Assembly: GCF_002899945.2 (NCBI RefSeq)
Contig: NZ_PPEG02000009.1
Span: 262,243-326,242, forward strand
Source of the DNA: Chryseobacterium viscerum
Lineage (GTDB): Bacteria > Bacteroidota > Bacteroidia > Flavobacteriales > Weeksellaceae
Reading direction: 5' to 3'
DNA length: 64,000 nucleotides
The position numbers and the translations under genes were made by a program. How positions within the stretch are numbered: position 1 is the first letter of the stretch; each line of letters opens with the position of its first letter. Positions 41,715 through 49,770 of the stretch are shown one piece after another. The notes beneath the pieces were generated by a model that searched no databases, had not been told where the DNA came from, and saw nothing but the letters and a program-made list of their open reading frames with translations.

Positions 41715-42362
41715 TTAGTTGCTCATCACCATTTTACGGTATGCATAAATATCTTCGATGGTCACGACGCACATCCCTTTTTTGAGGGCGAAGTCTACGA
41801 TTTCCGGAAGTCTTGCCATAGAACCGTCTTCATTGGTAAGTTCACAAAGTACGGCATCATCACCCAGATTGGCCATTTTTACAAGATCTACACTGCCTTC
41901 GGTATGACCACGTCTTTCAAATACACCCCCTTCTCTGGCAATCAGAGGAAAAACGTGTCCCGGGCTCGCAATATGTTCTGCCTGGGCATCTCCTGCTACA
42001 GCGGTTCTGATCGTTGTTACACGGTCTTTAGCTGAAACCCCTGATTCCACGCCTTCTCTGGCCTCAATAGAAATAGTAAATGCAGTTTGATTTTTTGAAT
42101 TGTTGTTTTCCACCATCGGACGAAGGTTGAGGTGGCGGCTTTTTTCCTCAGAAATGCATAAGCAGACGATACCGCTGCATTCGCGGATCAGAAGTGCCAT
42201 GTCCTGTTCTGTAATTGTGGAAGCGGGAAAGATGATATCACCTTCGTTTTCGCGGTTTTCATCATCTACTAAAAGAATACCTTTTCCCTTTTGTAATGTT
42301 TGAAGTGCTTTTTCTACACGTTCTCTGGAGGTCGCTCCGAATTGTTCTAATAATTTTTCCAT
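41715..42362 (-). CDS. ribB: 3,4-dihydroxy-2-butanone-4-phosphate synthase
   Basis: A 215-residue enzyme that converts ribulose 5-phosphate to the four-carbon precursor of riboflavin plus formate. Diagnostic segments: ILLVDDENRENEGDIIFPAS (metal and substrate loop), IRECSGIVCLCISEE, TAFTISIEAREGVESGVSAK, RVTTIRTAVAG, SPGHVFPLIAREGGVFERRG HTE and CELTNEDGSMARLPEI. Unlike the RibBA fusion common in many Bacteroidetes, this protein stops after the synthase domain and aligns end to end with E. coli-type RibB. The FMN riboswitch at 42461-42576 lies just upstream and should shut it off when FMN is plentiful. Confidence 0.96.
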   Translation of the reverse strand: MEKLLEQFGATSRERVEKALQTLQKGKGILLVDDENRENEGDIIFPASTITEQDMALLIRECSGIVCLCISEEKSRHLNLRPMVENNNSKNQTAFTISIEAREGVESGVSAKDRVTTIRTAVAGDAQAEHIASPGHVFPLIAREGGVFERRGHTEGSVDLVKMANLGDDAVLCELTNEDGSMARLPEIVDFALKKGMCVVTIEDIYAYRKMVMSN

Positions 42363-42460
42363 GTTATTTTACTTTTAAAAGTTAAAATAGTCTTCGGTAC
42401 ATGGAAATGAAATACGACACAGCAAGAGTCCATAAGGAATCTTATTGGTCATCTCATTTT

Positions 42461-42576
42461 CTTCTCCCATCCAGACTTTAACTGTCGGTTCCGGAATTTC
42501 ACCAGATCAATCCTTTCCGAAGAAAGGAGTCGCGGACTGTAACCGCCGGTAGGGAATTTCACCCTGCCCCGAAGAA
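42461..42576 (-). promoter_or_regulatory. FMN riboswitch (RFN element) upstream of ribB
   Basis: Read on the minus strand, the 116 bases start CTTCGGGGCAGGGTGAAATT, continue CCCTACCGGCGGT and AGTCCGCGAC, hold a variable GAAAGGA stem, then TGATCTGGTGAAATTCC, GGAACCGACAGTTAAAGTCT and GGATGGGAGAAG. All parts of the RFN consensus are there in order. Ligand-bound RNA should block ribB expression, by termination or by hiding the start; the ~98 bases between aptamer and ATG hold the expression platform. The rest of the 42363-42706 gap shows no gene. Confidence 0.97.
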
Positions 42577-42706
42577 AACTTATACTAAGTTTTGTTGTAT
42601 GTTGTAATTTAAATTTTTATTTCATTGAATTATATTTAACGCACAGACCGCTAATTTCGGGAAGTTTTTTGAATTGGAGAAGAGATTTATTATTAATTAG
42701 CTTACC

Positions 42707-43147
42707 TTATTTTTCTCTACAGGCACATTCATGATTTTCATTTAAATAGGCAATAGTTGCTTTGCACATTTTTTCTAAGGTGCTAATATTGATGTCAGAA
42801 AGCTTTTTGATGTAGATGCAGGCTTTTCCCATTTTAAATGTTCCAAAGTCATCTAATAAAAGCTTGCTTTCTTCAGTGGGGGAATACACATAGAGGGAAA
42901 ACTCTGCTTTACGCGGTGAAAACGCAATGAGCGGCATATTGCCTTCATGTCCGCTTGTATATTTATAATGATAACTACCGAATCCTATAATGGTTGGTCC
43001 CCACATTTTAGGTTCAAATCCAGACCATTCGCTCATCAATTGTATTAATTGAAAGCTGTCTTCTTTTTTTTGCTCTTTTTCTACAAATGAATTAATGAAA
43101 TCGGTTATGTTTACGTCTGTTTCGTTGGTTTTATTGGGTTTAGCCAT
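42707..43147 (-). CDS. DUF1801 domain protein (YdhG-like)
   Basis: A 146-residue cytoplasmic protein of the DUF1801/YdhG family: MSEWSGFEPKMWGPTIIGFG, YHYKYTSGHEG, MPLIAFSPRKAEFSLYVYS and GKACIYIKKLSDINISTLEK are the conserved parts. Members fold like SufE/NifU-type small alpha-beta domains; their role is not settled. It starts two bases after the stop of the 43150 gene, so the two are co-transcribed. Confidence 0.92.
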   Translation of the reverse strand: MAKPNKTNETDVNITDFINSFVEKEQKKEDSFQLIQLMSEWSGFEPKMWGPTIIGFGSYHYKYTSGHEGNMPLIAFSPRKAEFSLYVYSPTEESKLLLDDFGTFKMGKACIYIKKLSDINISTLEKMCKATIAYLNENHECACREK

Positions 43148-43149
43148 AG

Positions 43150-43905
43150 TTATTCATATTCTTTTAAATAAGTTACCATTTTTTTCTCAATAAAGTCTGT
43201 GAATGAATTGGCAACTTTTATTGCTTTAGGAGGTTGGTTTTCATGGGCAAAAATATAAATGTGGTGATTCTCTAAATTGTACAGCAATTGATCTCCATCG
43301 CCATACAACCAAAATTCACCTAAGATCAAATACTGTTTTTTTTGAATTGTTTCATCAGCCAGCTCTGTAAAATCAATTTCTATTCCTTCTAATGTAAGCT
43401 TTGAAATATTTTGAAAAAAAATGGACATCTCATCTGTAAATTGTATAGAGAGTTCTTTTTCTTTGGCTTTGATCATATCGGGTTGTACACCCATCTCAAT
43501 ACAATCAGAATCACTGTATGATTTTGTGAGCTGTTTGAAAAATTTAGGATATATATTTTTTAAGTAACCAAACTTATCTTCAACGGCTTTCTGAAGCTGC
43601 TTTTCTTTTTGTTTTTCTTGTTGACAAAAATCTTCAAATTCCTTTTCCCATCCCTTTTGATAGAGAGCTGATAAATGAGGAGTTCTATTTTGGGATTTTA
43701 ACCATTCAAAAGCTCCCAATTGTCCTATGTATAGGTTTCTGATGCCACTGAAGCTTTCTTTAGGTTTTATACTAAGAAAAGCTCTTCTGCCACAGATTTT
43801 TTCTATATCATCTTTATAGGCTTTAAACCATTCAGCCCACTCTTCAGCAGTGAGCTTCCCTTCTGATAGATCTGTAAATTGTTTAATAATCTCTTCCTGT
43901 GTCAT
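43150..43905 (-). CDS. SMI1/KNR4 (SUKH)-like protein with N-terminal extension
   Basis: A 251-residue cytoplasmic protein. The N-terminal ~130 residues are helical and highly charged (EFEDFCQQEKQKEKQLQKAV). The C-terminal ~120 residues resemble a SUKH domain: the entry IKAKEKELSIQFTDEMSIFF, then YLILGEFWLYGDGDQLLYNL, a His-rich HHIYIFAHENQ and the end SFTDFIEKKMVTYLKEY. SUKH proteins are frequent immunity proteins against polymorphic toxins, but many lone copies have other roles. Nine bases separate it from the hydrolase gene, and DUF1801 follows at once. The SUKH call is by eye and moderate. Confidence 0.72.
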   Translation of the reverse strand: MTQEEIIKQFTDLSEGKLTAEEWAEWFKAYKDDIEKICGRRAFLSIKPKESFSGIRNLYIGQLGAFEWLKSQNRTPHLSALYQKGWEKEFEDFCQQEKQKEKQLQKAVEDKFGYLKNIYPKFFKQLTKSYSDSDCIEMGVQPDMIKAKEKELSIQFTDEMSIFFQNISKLTLEGIEIDFTELADETIQKKQYLILGEFWLYGDGDQLLYNLENHHIYIFAHENQPPKAIKVANSFTDFIEKKMVTYLKEYE

Positions 43906-43914
43906 GTCCTGCTT

Positions 43915-44691
43915 TCAAACTGTTTTTAGTACATTGTCTAAGATTGTATTGAATTCTTCAGGCTTTTCCAGCATAGGATAATGGCCGACTCCTTCAATGA
44001 TTACATAATCATAGTTTTTTAGATATTTGCGGTTGGCTTCCAGATTCGTAGGAGATGCGTCAGAATTGATGGCTATTACAGGGACCTGAACCTGTTTTGC
44101 AATGGCATTGAAATCAGTTTTATATAAAGGTCTGAGTAGATTAATCGCCAGTTCAGGAGCATTCTGAAGAAATTCGTGCTGCAATTTTTCTTTTACATCA
44201 GCGGGAGTTTGCTCAACGAATAAATATTGTGGCAGAAAGTTTTCAATAGCATATTTAAAATCTTTCATGTACTGAGTAAATAAAATTTCTTCAGCCTGCT
44301 GTTCTGTAAAAGCTTCATCCAGATTTTTTAGGGTATCAACCAGAATTAAAGCTTTTACCTGTGGGATTTTTAATGAAGCCTCAAGTACGTAAGCTCCGGA
44401 CATAGAATGTCCTACAAGAATAATTTCATTTGAATTGAGAGCATCAGCAACAGTTTTAATGTCATCCGCATATCCGGCACTTGTCCATTCCTGTCTTGAA
44501 GAATCAGATTTTCCGTGTCCGGCAAGATCCATCTGTACAATATGATATTGATTGCTGAAAAATTTCTGAGATTCGGTCCACCATTCGGTGTTGCCAAGCC
44601 ATCCGTGAATGAAGATCAATGTTGTGTTTCCGTTTCCGGATTCTTTATAATGGATTTTCAGACCGTCTGAGGATATTGCGTATTTTTCCAT
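43915..44691 (-). CDS. Alpha/beta hydrolase
   Basis: A 258-residue cytoplasmic hydrolase of the short esterase/haloperoxidase-like type. Oxyanion segment LIFIHGWLGNTEWW, VQMDLAGHGKSDSS, nucleophile elbow IILVGHSMSGAYVLEA (Ser in GHSMS), acid region VPVIAINSDASPT and final His in IEGVGHYPMLEKPEEF are intact. Substrate unknown. It heads a three-gene minus-strand group with the SUKH-like and DUF1801 genes (gaps of nine and two bases). Confidence 0.93.
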   Translation of the reverse strand: MEKYAISSDGLKIHYKESGNGNTTLIFIHGWLGNTEWWTESQKFFSNQYHIVQMDLAGHGKSDSSRQEWTSAGYADDIKTVADALNSNEIILVGHSMSGAYVLEASLKIPQVKALILVDTLKNLDEAFTEQQAEEILFTQYMKDFKYAIENFLPQYLFVEQTPADVKEKLQHEFLQNAPELAINLLRPLYKTDFNAIAKQVQVPVIAINSDASPTNLEANRKYLKNYDYVIIEGVGHYPMLEKPEEFNTILDNVLKTV

Positions 44692-44781
44692 GTAAAACTG
44701 TTGAATTGGTGTGTTATGTTGGTAAGCCTAATTTACAAAAAGACTCTTAAAGCTGAATCTATTATTTAATTTGAAAGAGGG

Positions 44782-44824
44782 AATGACTGCACGCTAATGT
44801 TTAGTTGAGTGCTGATGCAGTCAT
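44782..44824. terminator. Hairpin downstream of the propeller gene
   Basis: AATGACTGCA (44782-44791) pairs with TGCAGTCATT (44815-44824) around a 23-base loop, 15 bases beyond the 44839 stop on the minus strand. No strong T-tract follows on that strand, so its role as a terminator is uncertain. Confidence 0.4.
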
Positions 44825-44838
44825 TTTTAGTCAGCTAT

Positions 44839-46083
44839 TTACCATTTCCAGATCTGCGGCTCATCTTTCCATATCAGTAGTCTGAATTCTTCAAAATGTT
44901 TTCCGTTGCCAATGGTATGGGTATCTCTATGTCCTTTTCCTAATTTTAGTTTGTGCAGAATACCTGAGTGTGCAGCTACCCATAGTGTTTCTTCATCGTC
45001 AGAAAGGGCCATTCCGGTAATGGTAGAACCCAAAAAGTGTCTCCAAAGCTGTTTCCCATTTTTATCAAAAGCTTTGATGTAGCCATAAGCATCTCCCAGG
45101 ATATAATAATCTTTTACAGCAACCCCTTCGTATACTCTCATTTCTTCATCAATGACTGTGAAGTCTTCACTTTCTGTATAGGCTTCAATATCTGCCCCTA
45201 CATATTGATCAGCATTGATGCCAATAGTAATCCCATTGTAGAAATGACATGAATTGGTAATTAGCTGGCTGTCATCTTTTGCAAACAAGCAAAAATGAGG
45301 ATAAGACGATTGGGGTCCTATAGCTCCCAACGTATTGCCTTCATGATCCAATATTCTATGATCGTACCCCTGGTCTCCGACTACGATATAAGCGTTGTCG
45401 TTGGATAATGCTGCATTTTCCATATCGATCTGAGAACTCCAGTCTTCTTCATCATCTTCATTGATAGGATGGATGAGTTTTTTCTCCCTGTTTGAAATCA
45501 GGAAAATCCCGTCTGAGGAAACGACAACGACTTTGCTTCCGTCATTGAAAGGGTATATATCAGTAATTCCAAAATCGGGGTTTTCATCCAATTCAAATTC
45601 ATTGATGAGGTCTCCGTTCCAACCTTTGTATAAAGAAATTCTATGTGAATCTGCAATAGCAAAGACATCTCCCTGCTTGGATTTCCCGATAGCATGGATG
45701 TTTTCATCAAGTTTAGTGATCATTTCTTGATCAAGAAGATAAGCCTGCCTTTTTTCATAAGAACTGCCTGTCATGAAAACTATTTTTTCATCAGAAATAA
45801 AGTGTAGATGTTCAATATTCTGAGCTTTATTTTCAATTAATGGAATGATAGGGGTATGAGCAGGAGGAAAATGCACTCTGAAAACTTCTGTTTCTCCATT
45901 TTTATTGGCAGTTTTAAGTAATTCAAAAACTTCGTGGGCAATTTCTGATCTTTTGTCTTCAGGTTCTTTACCTTTCCAGTTTTCCCATCCGTTTTTTTCA
46001 CCAAACTCAATCATTTCATTGATTTCTTTTGCATAGTGTTCTCCTTCCGAGAACCATTGTTTTTGGATTGTAGTGTTCTCCAT
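44839..46083 (-). CDS. Cytoplasmic beta-propeller-like protein of unknown function
   Basis: A 414-residue protein with no signal peptide. From about residue 95 it has repeated four-strand units ending in hydrophobic-x-D/N motifs, such as KIVFMTGSSYEKRQAYLLDQ, GDVFAIADSHRISLYKGWNG, KVVVVSSDGIFLISNREKK, NAYIVVGDQGYDHRILDHEG and YYILGDAYGYIKAFDKNGKQ, and ETLWVAAHSGILHKLKLGK near the end. This is the pattern of a WD40 or PQQ-type propeller. The first ~90 residues are helical. It probably serves as a binding platform. It is monocistronic, with a terminator in the gap before it. Confidence 0.75.
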   Translation of the reverse strand: MENTTIQKQWFSEGEHYAKEINEMIEFGEKNGWENWKGKEPEDKRSEIAHEVFELLKTANKNGETEVFRVHFPPAHTPIIPLIENKAQNIEHLHFISDEKIVFMTGSSYEKRQAYLLDQEMITKLDENIHAIGKSKQGDVFAIADSHRISLYKGWNGDLINEFELDENPDFGITDIYPFNDGSKVVVVSSDGIFLISNREKKLIHPINEDDEEDWSSQIDMENAALSNDNAYIVVGDQGYDHRILDHEGNTLGAIGPQSSYPHFCLFAKDDSQLITNSCHFYNGITIGINADQYVGADIEAYTESEDFTVIDEEMRVYEGVAVKDYYILGDAYGYIKAFDKNGKQLWRHFLGSTITGMALSDDEETLWVAAHSGILHKLKLGKGHRDTHTIGNGKHFEEFRLLIWKDEPQIWKW

Positions 46084-46146
46084 TGAATTGTATTTTTATT
46101 GTGAACTTTTCTGGTTTAATTTTGTTAATGTCGTTCTAATATAAAA

Positions 46147-46176
46147 AATAAACACTGCATCATAGCAGTGTTTATT
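46147..46176 (-). terminator. Terminator after the hotdog-fold gene
   Basis: AATAAACACTGC (46147-46158) pairs with GCAGTGTTTATT (46165-46176) around ATCATA, one base before the minus-strand stop region of the next gene; T-rich on the minus side. Confidence 0.85.
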
Positions 46177-46177
46177 T

Positions 46178-47008
46178 TTATTTTTTTGATTTAATATTGA
46201 AAATTAGCGCTCCGTATGAATTTCCGGAAGTATCTTTTATCTCACATTTGAAGTAAATCAGGTTCTTCAAATACTTTTGGTGGAAAACTTCGGTCAGGAA
46301 AGTAATCCCTGTTGGAAGTGCATTTGAGGCATATCCTTCGAGGCTTTCTATTTCGTAGGATATTTCCCTATTGAGGAAGTTAAATATCTCCTTTAAAATA
46401 CAATTGGCTATAAATGCAAAAGGGACAATGGGATAATTTTCAAAATGTCCCTTACACTGGTTGGAGGTAAAAGGTTCTGTTGAAATAGTAAAATGATGGG
46501 GAACTTCCGTATTGATTATTTTACTTTGAGGGAGGTTGCTATCATGATATTCCACCGGAACTGTAGTGTGCAGATCTTTATAAAAAAGCTCAAATGCTTC
46601 CTGAGCTACAATATAATAATCTAATTCACCGGTATATAGAAGTTCATCGGATTGGCTGTCTCCTATATGAATATAAGATTTCCCTTTTCTATCAGACTCA
46701 AGAATGCTTTCGTTGGTGATAGTAGCTGCCTGGGGTTCTTTGAAAGATAATTTTCTGATTCTCACTTTTTCTCCCAGGAAATAAATTTTCTCCCTGCTGC
46801 CATCATTGAGAAGCTTATAAAGACCAAGGCTTCCTAGCGAGAATAATAGTTTTACCAGATGAGAAAAATTTTCGTTTTCAAAATTCCAGTTTTTTATTTC
46901 TGTTTCAATCTTATGGTCTCTGAAAATAATGTTTTCAGGGATAATGATGTACGGTGCTGCTTCCCCAAGATAGGGAATGATGTTTTTTTGGATGTCGGTT
47001 GTTGTCAT
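46178..47008 (-). CDS. Putative double-hotdog-fold protein related to FabA/FabZ dehydratases
   Basis: A 276-residue cytoplasmic protein with no obvious close family. Residues ~181-200 (TSNQCKGHFENYPIVPFAFI) match the FabA/FabZ active-site loop pattern G-H-F-x-x-x-P-x-x-P, with the catalytic-type His188. The first half has a similar strand pattern (KVRIRKLSFKEPQAATITNE, LLYTGELDYYIVAQEAFELF) but lacks the His motif, so two hotdog units are likely. FabZ removes water from 3-hydroxyacyl chains; here substrate and activity are unknown. It reads away from the DnaA-box region at 47041, which holds its promoter. Confidence 0.6.
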   Translation of the reverse strand: MTTTDIQKNIIPYLGEAAPYIIIPENIIFRDHKIETEIKNWNFENENFSHLVKLLFSLGSLGLYKLLNDGSREKIYFLGEKVRIRKLSFKEPQAATITNESILESDRKGKSYIHIGDSQSDELLYTGELDYYIVAQEAFELFYKDLHTTVPVEYHDSNLPQSKIINTEVPHHFTISTEPFTSNQCKGHFENYPIVPFAFIANCILKEIFNFLNREISYEIESLEGYASNALPTGITFLTEVFHQKYLKNLIYFKCEIKDTSGNSYGALIFNIKSKK

Positions 47009-47040
47009 GTGAATGAGGGGTTATTAGGTTACTAAATTTA

Positions 47041-47640
47041 TTTTTCATTTGTGGATAACTTTTTTTCTTGTGGGTAATCAGCTTATTTAAAATTTGAAAT
47101 GTGTTTTATTTTTTATCTGATCAATTCTAATATTTTTTCGATTGAGTAGGAATGTTAAATTATTGTCTTTTGGTTTGTTTTTAAGTATATTTTTCTTTAA
47201 ATCAGTGTTTTAATTTTGATTTAAAGAACTTATTTCTATTATTAGTGAATTGTTTTTCAAATGCAATTTACAAAAAACAATTCAAAAATAATGATGAATC
47301 AATGTTCATCATTATGAAAATGAGGTAAAAAAAAGGTGGATAACTTATCCACAAAACTTATCCACATGATTTTATATTGTGGAAATCCTGCAAAAACCGA
47401 TATGTATTGTAAGTTTTTAAATATAAGTTGATTATAACCAATATCTGAAGCAATTGGAAAAGTTATCCATACTTTATCCACAAGAGGTAATGAACGTTTG
47501 AAAAGTTATCCACATATTTTAATAATAGGTGGATAGACAGCTGTTTTGAGTTTAAGTATTCATTAAATCAATTGATTATAGTCTATGGATGAAGTTGATT
47601 TTTTTATAATGATGATAGTATTGTGGATAACTATAAGCTT
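47041..47640. other. DnaA-box cluster: candidate replication origin (oriC) or other DnaA-binding locus
   Basis: The 622-base gap holds six perfect DnaA boxes TTATCCACA: minus strand at 47050-47058 and 47622-47630, plus strand at 47345-47353, 47358-47366, 47474-47482 and 47506-47514. One-mismatch boxes lie at 47069-47077, 47335-47343 and 47463-47471. Two more perfect boxes are at 48697-48705 and 49141-49149. About 0.005 perfect boxes would be expected by chance in 600 bases. Between 47080 and 47330 is a very AT-rich stretch that could unwind. Against an origin: rpoC at the left edge points toward this place, and the 16 kb to the right is all on the minus strand, so both would be read head-on. 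Confidence 0.65.
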
Positions 47641-48638
47641 TCGATATATTTTTCATAGCCACTTTTTTCCAAGAGGTCTTTTGGAATCATGTTATAAACA
47701 TCTTTCCATGAGTCTGAGCCGTGTTTTTCTACATATTTTTCAATAATTCTGAATCCAAGCCAATAGTTTATAGATTTCGGAGCTTCCGGAAATAATTTAA
47801 GTTGGTCATTTCGAAGTAAGGGATTATTACCGGATGTATCGGAAAAATAGGGTTTTAGTTTTGTGAAAATTTCTTTTTCATTTTTAATATACCAAGCCCA
47901 GTTTTCCTGAGTCATATTTTCAACAGCTTCATTTTTTCCTATTTTCCTGTCAAAAAATAAATACGCAAAATAGCAGGCAAAACCTTCATCGATGGTTTGG
48001 CTCAAAGCAGATTCTCCATCCGGATCAGCTTTTCGGAAATGTTCATATACGAGGTGGTTCAGTTCATGAGGAAGACCTTTTTCAAGCGTATAAATAATGT
48101 CTAGACCTTTATTGTTGAGCTCTAATGCAAATTGCTCATCATTACAGCCGCCAAAAGCAATTCCTGTCAAAGGAGTGAAAAGTAGGCTTATTTTAGCTTT
48201 TGGCTGAAAAGGAACCAATGTTCTGAATTTTGTGAGTGTTTTCTTAAATGTTTTTTCAACATTAATACCTAAAAGAAGATGGGTTTTTTCTTCAAACTGT
48301 TTTTTATTGTCTCTGTACAATGTTTTATTCCAGGAGATCATGCCCTTTGGATTGTTGAAAAGACGGCCATTTTCTTCACCAAAGATCACCCCATAGCAAC
48401 TGTCCCAAAGTTTTTTATGGGGTAGATAAACATTATTAACAATCCTTGCAGAGTCATATTTATTGTTTTTATGAGCAAGAAGCTGATGTTTAAATAAATT
48501 AAGGATTACAATATTCTCAATTTTTATACTGTCGGGAATCTGCTCTATTTTTTTCAAATCGATGCTTTGAGCAGTCAATGGCCGTGTTGAGAATAATAGA
48601 AAAGTAATAGGTAATAAAAACAGAAGGCTTCTTTTCAT
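47631..48638 (-). CDS. Exported DUF2268-like putative zinc protease
   Basis: A 335-residue protein with a signal peptide (KRSLLFLLPITFLLFSTRPL). The zinc motif is in LPHELNHLVYEHFR (HExxH form), with a downstream glutamate in QTIDEGFACYFAYLFF, the arrangement of gluzincin-like DUF2268 (YjaZ-type) proteins. GGCNDEQFALELNN and WKDVYNMIPKDLLEKSGY are further family-like parts. A role in periplasmic protein turnover is likely but unproven. Its stop lies one base from a perfect DnaA box. Confidence 0.82.
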   Translation of the reverse strand: MKRSLLFLLPITFLLFSTRPLTAQSIDLKKIEQIPDSIKIENIVILNLFKHQLLAHKNNKYDSARIVNNVYLPHKKLWDSCYGVIFGEENGRLFNNPKGMISWNKTLYRDNKKQFEEKTHLLLGINVEKTFKKTLTKFRTLVPFQPKAKISLLFTPLTGIAFGGCNDEQFALELNNKGLDIIYTLEKGLPHELNHLVYEHFRKADPDGESALSQTIDEGFACYFAYLFFDRKIGKNEAVENMTQENWAWYIKNEKEIFTKLKPYFSDTSGNNPLLRNDQLKLFPEAPKSINYWLGFRIIEKYVEKHGSDSWKDVYNMIPKDLLEKSGYEKYIESL

Positions 48639-48717
48639 TTGGAATAGGTTGTGTTTCTTACTATTTTATACTAGAGTTTGAGAGGAGGTGCCAAACTTAT
48701 CCACAAAATTAAGGTTC

Positions 48718-49221
48718 CTATTGCTGGTCTTTATAAATATTCCAAAAATTAAAATCAGTCATGGGAGCATCTGTTATCCCGACATTTCTTCCCATAGTTA
48801 CAATCTGTCCTCTGTGATATGTTCCGTGAAGAATGGCGTGCTGGATGTATTCATATTTGGAAAAATCACATTGAAACCATTGAGATTCTATCTTCACATT
48901 TTTTGAAAGATCTTCTTCAGACAGGCTTTCTACATAATCTACCAGCTTTTGTGAATTGTTTTTTATAGCATTAAAAATATCTTCTTTACTGGTGGTTTCT
49001 GTGGTTTTAGTAAAATCAAAATCATTGCTTTCAGAAATTTGGCTCCACCAGTATTCCTGGCTCTGCCAGATATGGTGTAAGGTTTTTAAAATAGTAGGAA
49101 AACTTGAAATTGTTTCCTGGTTAAGTTGCTCGTCAGACTTTGTGGATAACCAGTCGATGTATTTGTTGACTACCCAATTGTTGTACTGCGCACTTTTGCT
49201 GACTAATGTTTTTAAGCTCAT
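48718..49221 (-). CDS. DinB/YfiT-like four-helix metal-binding protein
   Basis: A 167-residue protein of the DinB superfamily (not the polymerase). The three metal-binding His positions are visible: His in TLKHHIWQSQEYWW-like TLHHIWQSQEYWW, and two in QHAILHGTYHRGQIVTMGR. Such proteins include bacillithiol or mycothiol S-transferases and many unknowns. The gene is 34 bases from the next upstream gene (49255) and may be co-transcribed with it. Confidence 0.9.
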   Translation of the reverse strand: MSLKTLVSKSAQYNNWVVNKYIDWLSTKSDEQLNQETISSFPTILKTLHHIWQSQEYWWSQISESNDFDFTKTTETTSKEDIFNAIKNNSQKLVDYVESLSEEDLSKNVKIESQWFQCDFSKYEYIQHAILHGTYHRGQIVTMGRNVGITDAPMTDFNFWNIYKDQQ

Positions 49222-49254
49222 ATTATTACGATTTAGTGGTTTGCATGGAAAATA

Positions 49255-49638
49255 TTATAATCCGAAATGCCGGTTTTTATCTGTGTTTTCAGGATTGATG
49301 AGTGCTTTGTTGCTATAGGTGGCGGCTTCAAAATCACTGATGTTTACAGAAAGGAAGGAAATATCAGTCAATAGCTCGGCAAGGCGGATACTGATTTCAC
49401 TTGAAAGATGGGCTTTTTGTTCTGTGGTACGTCCTTCCATAATGTATCCGAACACATGCAGAAAGTTTTTCTTATGGGTCCCCAATCGGTAATATTGATA
49501 AGGCTGAAGCCTTACTTTGATGTCATTGGGAGCAAACAGACCTGTTTCATCAGCCACTTCATATACAGCATTCATTAACTCATCAGGTGATTTCAGCTGA
49601 AGAATATCCTGTGAACAATCTATAATAAAATGAGGCAT
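49255..49638 (-). CDS. 5-carboxymethyl-2-hydroxymuconate delta-isomerase family protein
   Basis: A 127-residue tautomerase-fold enzyme. It begins MPHFIIDCSQDIL with Pro2, the catalytic base of this superfamily after removal of Met, and has VRLQPYQYYRLGTHKKNFLH, the family's substrate-arginine region. CHMI acts in homoprotocatechuate breakdown, but no other gene of that pathway is near, so this member may have another substrate. A co-directional DinB-like gene follows 33 bases later. Confidence 0.9.
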   Translation of the reverse strand: MPHFIIDCSQDILQLKSPDELMNAVYEVADETGLFAPNDIKVRLQPYQYYRLGTHKKNFLHVFGYIMEGRTTEQKAHLSSEISIRLAELLTDISFLSVNISDFEAATYSNKALINPENTDKNRHFGL

Positions 49639-49710
49639 AGATTATATTTTGTAGTTTGATTTTGTGTCACATAAAAGTAATAAAAAATATCAACTGAAAT
49701 TCAAAATAAA

Positions 49711-49734
49711 AACCGCCCTGTTTTCAGAACGGTT
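49711..49734 (-). terminator. Terminator of the serine hydrolase gene (recurrent hairpin family)
   Basis: AACCGCCCTG-tttt-CAGAACGGTT, with CCG/CGG and CTG/CAG stems. Located downstream of the 49771 gene on the minus strand, followed there by TTTTATTTTGAA. Confidence 0.8.
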
Positions 49735-49770
49735 AGATAATGTATATTTTTTACTTTACAGACGTCAGTT

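Noticed and set aside
47280..47530. CRISPR-like array from the repeated TTATCCACA motif
   Set aside because: The repeats are 9 bases, in both orientations and irregularly spaced; they are DnaA boxes.
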